Shown piece by piece: positions 1 through 8,916 of a stretch of DNA of 64,000 bases (position 1 is its first letter; every line of letters starts with the position of its first letter). A program made the position numbers and the translations under genes. This stretch comes from CAVYWD01 sp963772225 (GTDB lineage Bacteria; Myxococcota; Myxococcia; Myxococcales; UBA5297). The stretch lies in assembly GCA_963772225.1 (NCBI GenBank), contig CAVYWD010000011.1, positions 186,001 to 250,000 of the forward strand. The letters run 5' to 3'. The notes under the pieces were generated by a model, which did no database searches, was not told the DNA's origin, and saw only the letters and a list, made by a program, of their open reading frames with translations.

Positions 1-385
<385 letters not shown>

Positions 386-524
386 CGGCTCTTCTCCTCT
401 TTCCTTTTTTGAGAGTCGCTCCGCCCAGCTTAGCGCGCGGCCGTGCCCTCGGCCCGCCGTTTGCCTTTTTTTGAACCGCTCGACATCGCGGCGGCCGAGC
501 GTCTAGTTAAGTTAGAAGGAGCCC

Positions 525-1424
525 ATGTCTCCGCTCGACCTCCCCCATCACCTTCGCACGCTCCAAAGCCCGGACGGAACGCGCATCGTCTACGCGGTCG
601 CGGGCGAAGGCCCGCGCGACTTCATCTTGGCCCCGGGCCTAGGGGGCCCGATGAGCGCCTACCGCTTCTTGATCCGGCGCTTCGCCGGCCAGTTCCGGCT
701 CATCACCTGGGAGGCGCGCGGGCTGTACCGCTCGGCGGTGCCCAGCGCCGGCCTTGGCGCCTTGCGGCTGGAGGATCACGTGGCCGACCTGGAGGCCATC
801 GTCGAGCGCGAGGGGTCGCGTGCGTTCGTCCTGGGCGGCTGGTCCATGGGGGTGCAGATCAGCCTGGAGTACGCGCACCGCCACCCGGGGAGCGCGGCGG
901 CCCTGGTCCTCATCAACGGGGCCTTCGGCCACCTGCTCAAGAGCGTGGCGCTGCTCGGCGGGAGGGAGTCGGCGCTGCGCGCGTTGGTGCGTGCCGCCTC
1001 GGCGGCCGGACCCGCGGTGAATCTCCTGGCCCGGGCGACCCTGGACCTGCGGCCGACGTACGCTCTGATGCGCGCTCTGGGGCTCATGGGCGGCGAGTTC
1101 CAGGACCTGCGCTCGCTCACCCGCGAGTTCAAGCACCTCGAGTTCGGGCGGTACCTCGCCATGATGCTCAAGCTGAACGAGCACACCTGCGAGAGCTACT
1201 TAGGCGACATCGACCTGCCGGCGCTGGTCACCGCAGGCACCCGCGATCGCATGACGCCGCCCGCGCTCGCCCGGGAGCTCGCCCAGAGGCTGCCGCGCGG
1301 GGAGCTCTTCCTCATCGAGCGCGGCACCCACTACGCGCTCGTGGAGGAGCCCGCGACCATCGACCGCGCCGTGGCGGATTTCCTCGCGCGCGCCCTCTCC
1401 GGCACGGTGCCCTCGGCGGCGTGA
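525..1424 (+). CDS. alpha/beta-fold hydrolase
   Basis: A 299-residue alpha/beta hydrolase. The nucleophile elbow is GGWSMG at about residues 104-109, giving Ser as likely nucleophile. An acid residue is available in AGTRDRMTPP and the catalytic His in ERGTHYALVEEP near the C terminus. There is no signal peptide, so it should be cytoplasmic. The start is supported by AGAAGGAGC just upstream. The last 94 nt overlap the convergent AlkD-like gene. Substrate cannot be predicted; esterase, peptidase or haloperoxidase-like activity are all possible. Confidence 0.85.
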   Translation: MSPLDLPHHLRTLQSPDGTRIVYAVAGEGPRDFILAPGLGGPMSAYRFLIRRFAGQFRLITWEARGLYRSAVPSAGLGALRLEDHVADLEAIVEREGSRAFVLGGWSMGVQISLEYAHRHPGSAAALVLINGAFGHLLKSVALLGGRESALRALVRAASAAGPAVNLLARATLDLRPTYALMRALGLMGGEFQDLRSLTREFKHLEFGRYLAMMLKLNEHTCESYLGDIDLPALVTAGTRDRMTPPALARELAQRLPRGELFLIERGTHYALVEEPATIDRAVADFLARALSGTVPSAA

Positions 1425-2278
1425 CGAGCGCTGCTCAACGCCGGCGAGCGCGCGAGGCTCCGCTCGGGGTCCGGGGCGCGGCGCGCCGCGTGGAGCGCGA
1501 AGAGCTCGCGCCGCTCATCGCGCAGGAGCTTCTCCACGGCGTAGCGCATCGCCTCGTCGGAGAGCAGGCGCAGGTTCTTGCGAACGAAAGCGCTTACGGC
1601 CGGGCGATCGGCGCGCGAGAGCTCGCGCAGGAGCCACCCCACCGCCGTCTGCGCGTAGCGCTCCGGGCGCTTCACGACCGCGGCGCACGTCGCCAGGGCG
1701 AGGCGGCAGAAACCCGGGAAGGCGCGCTCGCCGCGGCGCGCGAGCTTCGCCAGCGCCACACAGGAGGCGCGCTGCCTCCACAGATTGGGGCTCCGGCTCC
1801 AGGCCGCGACCGCTCGCGCCGCCTGCGGAGCCGCTCGATCGCGCGCGAGCAGGCCCTGCAGGACTTTCACGGAGAACCAGTCGCAGGTATTCCAGTCCGC
1901 GATGGCACCGCTGTCGAACAGCTCGGCCATCCATGGGAGGTCCGCCGCAGTGAGGCACCAGGCGAGCCGCTCGTGCAGCAGCAAGAGGCCGGCGATCTTC
2001 TCTTCGCCGAACTGCTCGCGGATCAGGGCGACGGCGAGCTGCTTCTGCTGCTCGGGCCGCATGTCTTCGGCCCCAAGCTCCTCCAACCAGAGCCGGAGCG
2101 CGCCGGGGATCTTCCCCATCGGCACGCCGCGAAACGGCACGGCTCCACTCAGGCGTTGGTCCCAATAGGCTTTGGTCTTCGGGTCGCAGAGCTTCTTCAG
2201 GCGCCCCTGAAGCGCGCGTACGGATGCGGAGTTCGTCACGAGGCACGTCCGAGCAAAAGGGTCCCCCCGAGAAGGCAT
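1331..2278 (-). CDS. DNA alkylation repair protein, AlkD/HEAT-like
   Basis: About 300 residues of Leu/Ala/Trp-rich helical repeats. The segments AYWDQRLSGAVPFRGVPMG, AVAAWSRSPNLWRQRASCVA and PERYAQTAVGWLLRELSRA match the pattern of AlkD-type DNA glycosylases, which remove N3- and N7-alkylated bases using HEAT-like repeats. The Arg-rich last 50 residues lie partly over the convergent hydrolase and may not be conserved. The start is uncertain: ATG at 2278 has no good ribosome binding site, and a GTG at 2239 (VTNSASVRALQ) is an alternative. Family assignment rests on the repeat pattern only. Confidence 0.72.
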   Translation of the reverse strand: MPSRGDPFARTCLVTNSASVRALQGRLKKLCDPKTKAYWDQRLSGAVPFRGVPMGKIPGALRLWLEELGAEDMRPEQQKQLAVALIREQFGEEKIAGLLLLHERLAWCLTAADLPWMAELFDSGAIADWNTCDWFSVKVLQGLLARDRAAPQAARAVAAWSRSPNLWRQRASCVALAKLARRGERAFPGFCRLALATCAAVVKRPERYAQTAVGWLLRELSRADRPAVSAFVRKNLRLLSDEAMRYAVEKLLRDERRELFALHAARRAPDPERSLARSPALSSARHAAEGTVPERARARKSATARSMVAGSSTSA

Positions 2279-2986
2279 GTTTGGTTAACAAATGAGCATC
2301 TGGGTTGCATCTGGTTCTTTTTGGCGGGTCGCGGCGCCCTCCCCCGCACGGGATGTCCCTGGTGCCTGCGCTGCCAGTCAAATTCCGCGTTTAGCCTGCT
2401 CAAGACCTTCGGCCGCGAAGTCGGGTGCTCCGTTGCCGAGCGGCCCGCGGTCCCCGAGATTCGCGCGAGGCTCCTCAAGCGAGGAGAAGTGTCGTGGTCG
2501 GCCCCAGAAATTCGCTGGCGGTCGCCGCAACCGCCCGCGCGCGTGGAGCAGGGGTGGCCGCGGCGGAGGCGGCCGCAACGGAGGTGCGCCGTGCGGCGGA
2601 CACCGCGGAGGCACCGGGAACCACCGCGGCGGCGCGCCTGGAGGAGGCTGGACCGCTCATCGCCGCGGACCGCACCTCCCGGGGCCGCGCGGCAGGCGTC
2701 TCCGCGGGCCCGAGGGGTGGCGCGGCACAGGCTTCCACGGGCGCGGCCTCACCGCCTGTCGTCGAGCGGGCGACGGCTCCGGGGCTTGGTCGCCACCCGT
2801 CTCTTCGTCTACTCGTCTACTCGTCTACTCGCCGTCCCGCGAGTCCGGCGCTGCCTGGTACTTCTGCGCGAGTGCGGGCGCGTACCATCCCGACGCCGCG
2901 CGATGCCCCGAAGGAAGGAGGGTCGACCTGGCGCCGTGAGCGCGGCGAGGCGCCCCCGGCCCAGCGCGCTGCCAACGCACGGGCCC
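2279..2986. other. 708-nt gap without a convincing gene; short 8-mer tandem repeat
   Basis: Very GC-rich sequence. All open frames translate to Gly/Arg, Pro/Arg or Ala/Arg low-complexity strings with no recognisable domain and no ribosome binding site. One frame (about 2480-2760) reads RGG-like repeats and could be the remnant of an RNA-binding protein tail, but this is weak. At 2806-2831 the 8-mer cgtctact is repeated three times in tandem. Confidence 0.4.
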
Positions 2987-3826
2987 TCAGCCCTGCGCGG
3001 CAATGGCGCGGACGGCCACGCTGGCGGCGACCATGCCGAAGACGCTCGTCACGAAGCCCGCGGTGCCGTTGATCTGATTGCGGTGATCACAGGTGTGGAG
3101 GCCGTTGTCCCCTTGAGGGCAGATGCACGCCGGCCCGCCCTCGTCCCACGGCAGCGCGATGGGGTCCCTGCACCGCTCCACCGACCAGACCGCGGCGATG
3201 CCGGTCGGCCGCGTGCAGTCGATGCCGTGCTTGGCGCGCAGGTACTTGCGCACGTCCTTGGCGAATTGATCGGTGTGGGTTTCGGAGAGGTCGCTCACCC
3301 GGACCGCGGTGGGGTCGAGCCTCCCGGCGGCGCCCATGCACGCGACCACGGGGATGCGAAAGCCCACGCACCGCGCGAGCAGGTGGAGCTTGGCCTTGAC
3401 GTTGTCGATGCCGTCGATGACGTAGCGCACTCCCTGCGCCGGCACGAGCCGCTCGGCGGTCTCGGCGCTGTAGAACTCGGTCACCGCCTCGACGGCCGCC
3501 TGCGGGTTGATGAGGCGGAGCCGCTCGGCCACGACCTCGGCCTTCAGCTTTCCCACGGTGCCCTGCAACGCGTGGAGCTGGCGGTTCGCGTTGGTGGCGC
3601 AGACGCGGTCGAAGTCCACCAGCGTCAGGTGCCCGACTCCGCTTCGCGCCAGCGCCTCGGCCGCCCAGGAGCCGACGCCGCCCAGCCCCACCACCACCAC
3701 GCGCGCCCGGGCGAGACGCTCCATCGCCTCCATGCCCAGAAGCCGCGCGCTCCGGTCGAAGCGGCGGTGGAGGCTGAACTCAAGCTCGGTTGAGGGTGAA
3801 GAGAGCGTCTCGGGGGTTTGCGGCAT
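2987..3826 (-). CDS. tcdA: tRNA threonylcarbamoyladenosine dehydratase (ThiF/E1 family)
   Basis: ThiF/E1-like enzyme that activates the side chain of t6A37 in tRNA with ATP and cyclises it to ct6A. The nucleotide-binding motif VVVGLGGVGSWAAEALARSG sits near residue 45, followed by LVDFDRVCATNANRQ, the conserved DxDxVxxxNxNRQ signature. VIDGIDNVKAK and the Cys-bearing HTCDHRNQINGTAGFVTSVFG at the C terminus fit TcdA/CsdL rather than MoeB or ThiF. The start is taken at MPQTPETLS; an upstream ATG at 3886 would add 20 Arg-rich residues. It is divergent from the ATP-grasp gene. Confidence 0.92.
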   Translation of the reverse strand: MPQTPETLSSPSTELEFSLHRRFDRSARLLGMEAMERLARARVVVVGLGGVGSWAAEALARSGVGHLTLVDFDRVCATNANRQLHALQGTVGKLKAEVVAERLRLINPQAAVEAVTEFYSAETAERLVPAQGVRYVIDGIDNVKAKLHLLARCVGFRIPVVACMGAAGRLDPTAVRVSDLSETHTDQFAKDVRKYLRAKHGIDCTRPTGIAAVWSVERCRDPIALPWDEGGPACICPQGDNGLHTCDHRNQINGTAGFVTSVFGMVAASVAVRAIAAQG

Positions 3827-3963
3827 GGTGGACGGCCATCGGCTCGGAAAGGGGCGTACTAAGCCCGACCTCGCCGCGCGGCGCAAGGCGAGCCTCTGGC
3901 CCGTCGCCTCCGCCGGGCCGCCGGCCTGTTATTCTTGACCTCCCGCGCGAAAGGGCCTTTTCC

Positions 3964-5124
3964 CTGAACGTCCTTTTCCTATCGCCGAACTTCCCGCCGC
4001 AGTACTACCTGTTCTGCGTCGCGCTGCGCGAGCGGGGCGTCGACGTGCTCGGCATCGGAGACGCCCCGTTCCACTCCCTGCGTGGGGAGCTGCGCCAGGC
4101 GCTCTCCGAATACGTCCACGTCCCGCGCATGGAGAGCTACGACGACCTCCTGCGCGCCACGGGGGCCCTCACCGGCCGCCACGGAAAGGTCGGCCGCCTC
4201 GACTCGCTCACCGAGCACTGGCTCGAGCTGGAGGCTCGGCTGCGCGAGGACTTCAACGTCGTCGGGCTGCACCCCGCACAGGTCGAGAGGCTCCGCCGCA
4301 AGTCGGCGATGGCCGAGCTCTTCACGGCGGCCGGCATCCCCGCGCCGGCGCTCGAGCGCCTCGCCTCTCCTATGCAGGCCCACGCGTTCGCGCTGGCGCA
4401 CGGCTTCCCGGTGATCATCAAGCCCGACATCGGCGTCGGCGCGGCCGGAGCGTTCCGGGTGAACTCGGTGGAACAGCTTGAAGCCGCCCTCGCCATGCCG
4501 CTCTCGGACAGGGTCATCCAGGAGTTCGTCCAGGGGAAGATCACCTCGTTCGACGGCCTCGCCGACCGCCGCGGGGAGATCGCCTTCTGCACCTCGTTCA
4601 CCTACTCCAGCGGCATCATGGAGGTCGTGGCCAACCGGCTCGACGTCCACTACGAGTCGCGCCGGGCCATTCCGCCCCTGCTCGAGGAGTACGGCCGGCG
4701 CGCGGTGGCGGCCTTCGGCATCAAGGAGCGCTTCTTCCACATCGAGTTCTTCGAGCTCCCCGACGGGTCCTTCCGAGCCCTGGAGGTCAACCTGCGGCCC
4801 CCCGGTGGCTTCACCACCGACCTGATGAACTGGAGCTGCGACACCGACGTCTACCGCCTCTGGTCCGAGGTCATCACCGACGCGCCGCTCGAGGGCTTCA
4901 CCTACGAGCGCAAGTACCACGCGGCGCACGTCGCCCGCCGCCACGGTCGCCGGTATCGCAGGCCGCATCGGGCGGTGGTCGAGTCCCTGGGCTCCGCCCT
5001 GCTCGACTACCGAGAGCTGACGCCGCCCATCTCGGTGGCCATGGGCGACTTCATTTACCTCGTGCGCTTCCGGGCGCAGGAGGAGCTCGACGAGGCGACG
5101 CGGCTCATCCAGGAAGCGGATTAG
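3964..5124 (+). CDS. ATP-grasp domain protein, possible CTG start
   Basis: A 386-residue ATP-grasp ligase-like protein. The N-terminal domain begins NVLFLSPNFPPQYYLFC and the central ATP-grasp fold includes GFPVIIKPDIGVGAAGAFRV (nucleotide-binding lid) and FFELPDGSFRALEVNLRPPG, the metal-binding strand with ExNLRPPG. The frame is open upstream to 3790, but that extension is Arg/Pro-rich and lies over tcdA. Recognisable protein begins at a CTG codon at 3964, preceded by GAAAGG about 10 nt upstream; CTG starts are rare, so the start needs experimental support. The TAG stop overlaps the TAA stop of the convergent gene. Ligase substrate unknown. Confidence 0.78.
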   Translation: MNVLFLSPNFPPQYYLFCVALRERGVDVLGIGDAPFHSLRGELRQALSEYVHVPRMESYDDLLRATGALTGRHGKVGRLDSLTEHWLELEARLREDFNVVGLHPAQVERLRRKSAMAELFTAAGIPAPALERLASPMQAHAFALAHGFPVIIKPDIGVGAAGAFRVNSVEQLEAALAMPLSDRVIQEFVQGKITSFDGLADRRGEIAFCTSFTYSSGIMEVVANRLDVHYESRRAIPPLLEEYGRRAVAAFGIKERFFHIEFFELPDGSFRALEVNLRPPGGFTTDLMNWSCDTDVYRLWSEVITDAPLEGFTYERKYHAAHVARRHGRRYRRPHRAVVESLGSALLDYRELTPPISVAMGDFIYLVRFRAQEELDEATRLIQEAD

Positions 5125-7634
5125 CGCGCGGGCGGCGCCAGCTCCATCCGCGGCGAGGGCGCGGTGTCGATCCAGAGCGCAGCCGTGGTGGCGGTCACGG
5201 CCCAGCCGCCCGCCGCCGGGGCGACGACCACGACGTGGCAGGGCTCGCGCTGCTCGAGCTTGTCGTCGGAGAGCCGGCACTCCCAGTCCTCGCCCGGCTT
5301 GACCTCGCGAGCCGCGGCGATGATGTAGGCCTCGTGGTAGACGACCGCCGCCAGCTTATCGCCCGCGGCGCATTTCCCCTTGTCGGCGACGGCCGGCATG
5401 AGGAGCCCCGCCTTCGGCGCCTTCAATGCCACGGTGTCGTCCGGGCCGCGAAGCTGGCCCACGGCCTGCCCCGCCCGAATCCGCTGCTGCGGCTGAGCTT
5501 GCCAGCTCACCGTGCCCGCGGCCGGCGCTTTGATCTCGCCCATGGTCACGCGCCCGCGCTTGACGATCCGCACCGGGGACCACTGCCGCTCGGCCACTGG
5601 AGCGGCAGCCTCGGCGGCTTTGCCTGGACTCGCCTCAGCCGCGGCGGGAGCGGCCTTGTCCGCCGGGCCCGGTGCAGCGCTCGCCTGGGGCGACGGCGCC
5701 GCGGCCGCCTCGGCCGTGGCGGGCTCCGCCTTCCCTGCTTCAGCGTTGCCGGTTGCCGGCCCTGCCCCCATCGGCGCGACGTCTCCGGCCACCGCTGGAG
5801 CTAAGGGCGAAGGCGACGGCTCGGGCGCGATTTTCGCGTCCGCCTTGGCCGCCGCCTGCGGCTTCCTGGGCGCTATCAGCCCCAGCCGCCACGCGCCCAC
5901 GCCTGCGAGTGCCAGGACAACCGCCCCTATCCCCAGCGCGACGAAGACGCTGGGCCCGGCCGGAGCCGCGCGGGCGGGCGGCGGCGGGACGGGGACCGGC
6001 CGAGCCGGCTCCGGGTCCTCGCCCCCACCCCCTCCCCGCTCGCAGCGACAGAAGGAAGGGGGAGAGGCGCCGGTTCGCCTGTCGCCTGGGGCCCGGCGGC
6101 GAAAGGCTCTGCGTCGGCTCCTCCCTGGGCGGCGAGGTCGGGCGCGCGGAGGTCGGTGAGCGTCATGGCGGTCGACGCATCGGCGGGAGGCTCGGGCTGA
6201 TCTGCGACAGGTTCCGGGTCGACGTCGAAGAGACCTTGGATGGGCAGCGAGCCTGGGAGAGGCTCGTCGAACGCCAGCTGCTCGGACTGCGTGGGGACCT
6301 GGGAAAGAGAGACATCCGGCGTCAGATTCGAGCTCCAAGAGATCGCTCGAGGCTTCGGCCGACGGCGCGGGCGGGGCGGCGACCTCCGCAGGCGCCGAAG
6401 GCGGCGGCTCCGCCGACAGCCGAAGCGGGTCGTCCGCGAGCTCCACCGGGATCGACTCGGGCAGCGGATCGACCTCGCTCGAGCCTTCCTCGAGCGGGTC
6501 CACCTCCAACTCGCTCTCCGTGAAGAGCTGCGACCCGTCGTCCGCGAGGCCGGAAACGCCGCCCGGCTCCCCCACCGCGCTCGGATTCGAGGCGTCGAAC
6601 AGCTCGAAGGTCCCGTCGACGGCGTCGGGCATCCACGCCAATCGCTCTGGGGACGTGTCGGGCGAAACGCCCTCGCTCGAGTCGGCCGAGCCGTCCTGCG
6701 CGAACAACACCGGGTCGGCGGCGCCGTCTTCAGCCATCGGGGCCACCTCGTACCCGCCCTGGGTCGACGCCTCGGGGACGTCTCTCGCTGCGGGCGCGCT
6801 GCCCGCGGGCTGTGCCAGGCGGGCCGCGTCGGGCGACTCGAGCCACTCCGGCTGAACCGGAACCGGGGCCTCGGCGGGCGCCTGCGGCACGGGCTCCTGC
6901 TTGCCGAGCTCCTGGAGCCACTGGCGCGCCGCCTCGTTGTCCGGGTCCTTGGTGAGCAGGGCCTGGAAGTAGCGCGAGGCCTCCGCGCGACGGCCGCGCC
7001 GCGCCAGGCGCAGGCCGGTCTGGAACAGCACCCGCGACCCGTCGTCCCACTTCTCGCGCGGCGTCCAGGTAGTGCCCTCGAGGAGGTCGGGCGCAGCCGA
7101 GCCGGCGGGCTCGAGGAAGCCGTAGCCGTCGAGCTGGCGCACGAACTGGCTCAGGCTCTCCAAGCTCGCCGGAATCCCGAGCCGCTGGGCCCCGGCCAGG
7201 ACGTCCGACACCTTGCGGCGCCCGTTGAGCATCCGCGCCAGCGAGACCTCGAACTCGTGGAGCATGGCGCTTCGGCCTGTGGCCGGGTCGACGACGGTCG
7301 CAGGGCCGCGCTCCGCGCGCTCGAGCTGGAGATCCGACCGCAGCAACGGCACGACCTGGTCCGGTACCAGGGACAGAGGCGCCTCGGGCGCGACCTTCTC
7401 CGGCGGAGCCGCCGGCTCGACGGACATCTCCAGGACGCCGAGGCCCGCCAGCTTCTTGACGATGGGGCGCAGGCCCGGCTCCTGGCCGTCCACGCCGCTG
7501 GCCGCCGCGCGCGCGAGGATTTGCACCTCGGACGCGCTCAGCTCCAGGGCGTCGCGCGTGCGGTTGTGAACGACTCGCCCGCCCGTCGCGGTCGTCTCGA
7601 CACTGTATCCCGCGCGCAACACGAACAAAGACAT
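5121..7634 (-). CDS. Membrane-anchored TPR protein with C-terminal biotinyl-lipoyl-like domain (two compensating frameshifts)
   Basis: About 837 residues. The N-terminal 190 residues are globular; a TPR-like unit (GLRLARRGRRAEASRYFQAL) follows near 215. A long acidic Pro/Ala/Ser linker leads to one membrane helix (FVALGIGAVVLALAGVGAW), another Pro/Ala linker, and a final ~100 residues resembling a barrel-sandwich hybrid domain (GEIKAPAAGTVSWQAQP, QAVGQLRG, LKAPKAGLLMPAVADKG) as in HlyD or biotinyl-lipoyl proteins, without the lysine-bearing MKM motif. Between about 6327 and 6030 the frame turns Arg-rich; the next frame there reads a normal acidic linker (SNLTPDVSLSQVPTQSEQ, MTLTDLRAPDLAAQGG). 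A +1 at GATTC (6327) and a lost G near 6025-6035 explain this. Function unknown; an envelope role is inferred. Confidence 0.7.
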   Translation of the reverse strand: MSLFVLRAGYSVETTATGGRVVHNRTRDALELSASEVQILARAAASGVDGQEPGLRPIVKKLAGLGVLEMSVEPAAPPEKVAPEAPLSLVPDQVVPLLRSDLQLERAERGPATVVDPATGRSAMLHEFEVSLARMLNGRRKVSDVLAGAQRLGIPASLESLSQFVRQLDGYGFLEPAGSAAPDLLEGTTWTPREKWDDGSRVLFQTGLRLARRGRRAEASRYFQALLTKDPDNEAARQWLQELGKQEPVPQAPAEAPVPVQPEWLESPDAARLAQPAGSAPAARDVPEASTQGGYEVAPMAEDGAADPVLFAQDGSADSSEGVSPDTSPERLAWMPDAVDGTFELFDASNPSAVGEPGGVSGLADDGSQLFTESELEVDPLEEGSSEVDPLPESIPVELADDPLRLSAEPPPSAPAEVAAPPAPSAEASSDLLELESDAGCLSFPGPHAVRAAGVRRASPRLAAHPRSLRRRPGTCRRSARASRRCVDRHDAHRPPRARPRRPGRSRRRAFRRRAPGDRRTGASPPSFCRCERGGGGGEDPEPARPVPVPPPPARAAPAGPSVFVALGIGAVVLALAGVGAWRLGLIAPRKPQAAAKADAKIAPEPSPSPLAPAVAGDVAPMGAGPATGNAEAGKAEPATAEAAAAPSPQASAAPGPADKAAPAAAEASPGKAAEAAAPVAERQWSPVRIVKRGRVTMGEIKAPAAGTVSWQAQPQQRIRAGQAVGQLRGPDDTVALKAPKAGLLMPAVADKGKCAAGDKLAAVVYHEAYIIAAAREVKPGEDWECRLSDDKLEQREPCHVVVVAPAAGGWAVTATTAALWIDTAPSPRMELAPPAR

Positions 7635-7791
7635 GGGCTCCCTCGGCGAAGCCCTCCCGGCCGCACCCGCCGGCAGACGCGGCGGCGGCCCCGAAGCCCA
7701 TGCTAGCGCAGGCTGCGCAAATTCCTCACTTCCTGCCGCGCGCCTCGCCGCTCGGCGACCCGGCGTCGGGGCGGGCGGCGGCTCGAGGCGC

Positions 7792-8807
7792 TCACGGGAG
7801 CGTGAGAATTTCGGGGCCCTCGCGGGTGATCAACAGAGTGTGCTCGAACTGAGCCGTGCGCTCTGCGTCCGCAGTCACCGCCGTCCAGCCGTCGCGCCAG
7901 AGACGACAGTCCCAGGTGCCCACGGTGATCATCGGCTCGACCGTGAAGATCATCCCGGGCTGGATGATCCACTTGAACTCAGGGTCATAGTAATGCGGCA
8001 CCTGCAGTGAAGTGTGGAACTGCTCCCCCACCCCGTGGCCGCAGTAGGCGCGCACCACGCCGAAGCCGAAGCGGCTGGCGTGCCGCTCGATGGCCCGCCC
8101 GACGGCGTGGATGGGCTGCCCCGGCCGCGCCGCGTCGATGCCGATGTTCATGCACTCCTCGGCGACCTTCACCAGGAGCCGCGACTCCTCGTCCACCTCG
8201 CCGACGAAGTACGTCGCCGAGCAGTCCCCGTGCATCCCGTCGAGATAGACGGTGACGTCGAGGTTGACGATGTCGCCCTCCTCGAGCGAGCGGCTGTCGG
8301 GGATGCCGTGGCAGATGACCTCGTTGGGCGACGTGCAGAGGGACTTGGGGAAGCCGTGGTAGTTGAGCGGGCTGGGGTAGCCGCCGCAAACGCACGCACT
8401 CCTCGTGGGCGATGGCGTCGAGCTCGTCAGTGGTCACGCCGGGGCGCACCGCCTCGGCGGTCTTCCGGAGCACGCAGCGCGGCGGCCTTGGCGGCGCGCC
8501 GCATCCGGGCGATTTGCTCGGGCGAGTTGACCTCGCTGCCGACGTGCGCGCCCGGCTTTCCCGTGGAAGCGTAGTCGGGCCGAGGGATGTGGGGAGGTAC
8601 CGGCCGGCCGGGGGTGACCTTCCCTGCCTTCAGGGGCTGGCGCTTGACGCTGCGGACGGGTGGCTTCGCGGGCGAGGCGGCGGCAGGGCCCTCGCGGTCC
8701 TGCTGCTGGTGACAGCGCTTGTACTTCTTGCCGCTTCCGCACCAGCAGGGCTCATTGGGCCCGGGGGCGCGAGCCGGGGGGCTCGCGCGGAAAAGGTCGA
8801 ACGTCAT
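7792..8807 (-). pseudogene. Methionine aminopeptidase, second tandem copy, broken by two frameshifts
   Basis: A close paralogue of the intact gene at 8917-9942. It begins MTFDLFRASPPARAPG after a GAGGAG ribosome binding site and carries the SEC-C zinc motif CWCGSGKKYKRCH. Against copy 2 it has one extra base near 8470 and another near 8385, so it reads in three frames: N-terminal SEC-C, then MLRKTAEAVRPGVTTDELD, then the catalytic core from GDCSATYFVG to the end. Metal-ligand motifs (GHGVGEQFH, FTVEPMITV, QFEHTLL) remain intact in the last frame. Unlike other frameshifts in this window these are not at GATC sites, so true decay after duplication is plausible. Sequencing error is the alternative. 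Confidence 0.8.
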
Positions 8808-8916
8808 TGCGCTCCTCGAACTCCCCATAGTTGTAATGGCCAGCTCACCGCTGCCTCGTCCGATGCTCCAAGGGCGGCGGCCCGCTGATGGGCCGGGCGG
8901 CCGCCCGAGAGGTCCT

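Noticed and set aside
2425..3072. Ala/Arg-rich plus-strand ORF
   Set aside because: Low-complexity translation, no start signal and no similarity to a known family.
443..3793. A 1,116-codon open frame on the plus strand
   Set aside because: It covers tcdA, the AlkD-like gene and the hydrolase in other frames, and is Arg/Pro/His-rich without domains: a shadow of GC-rich genes.
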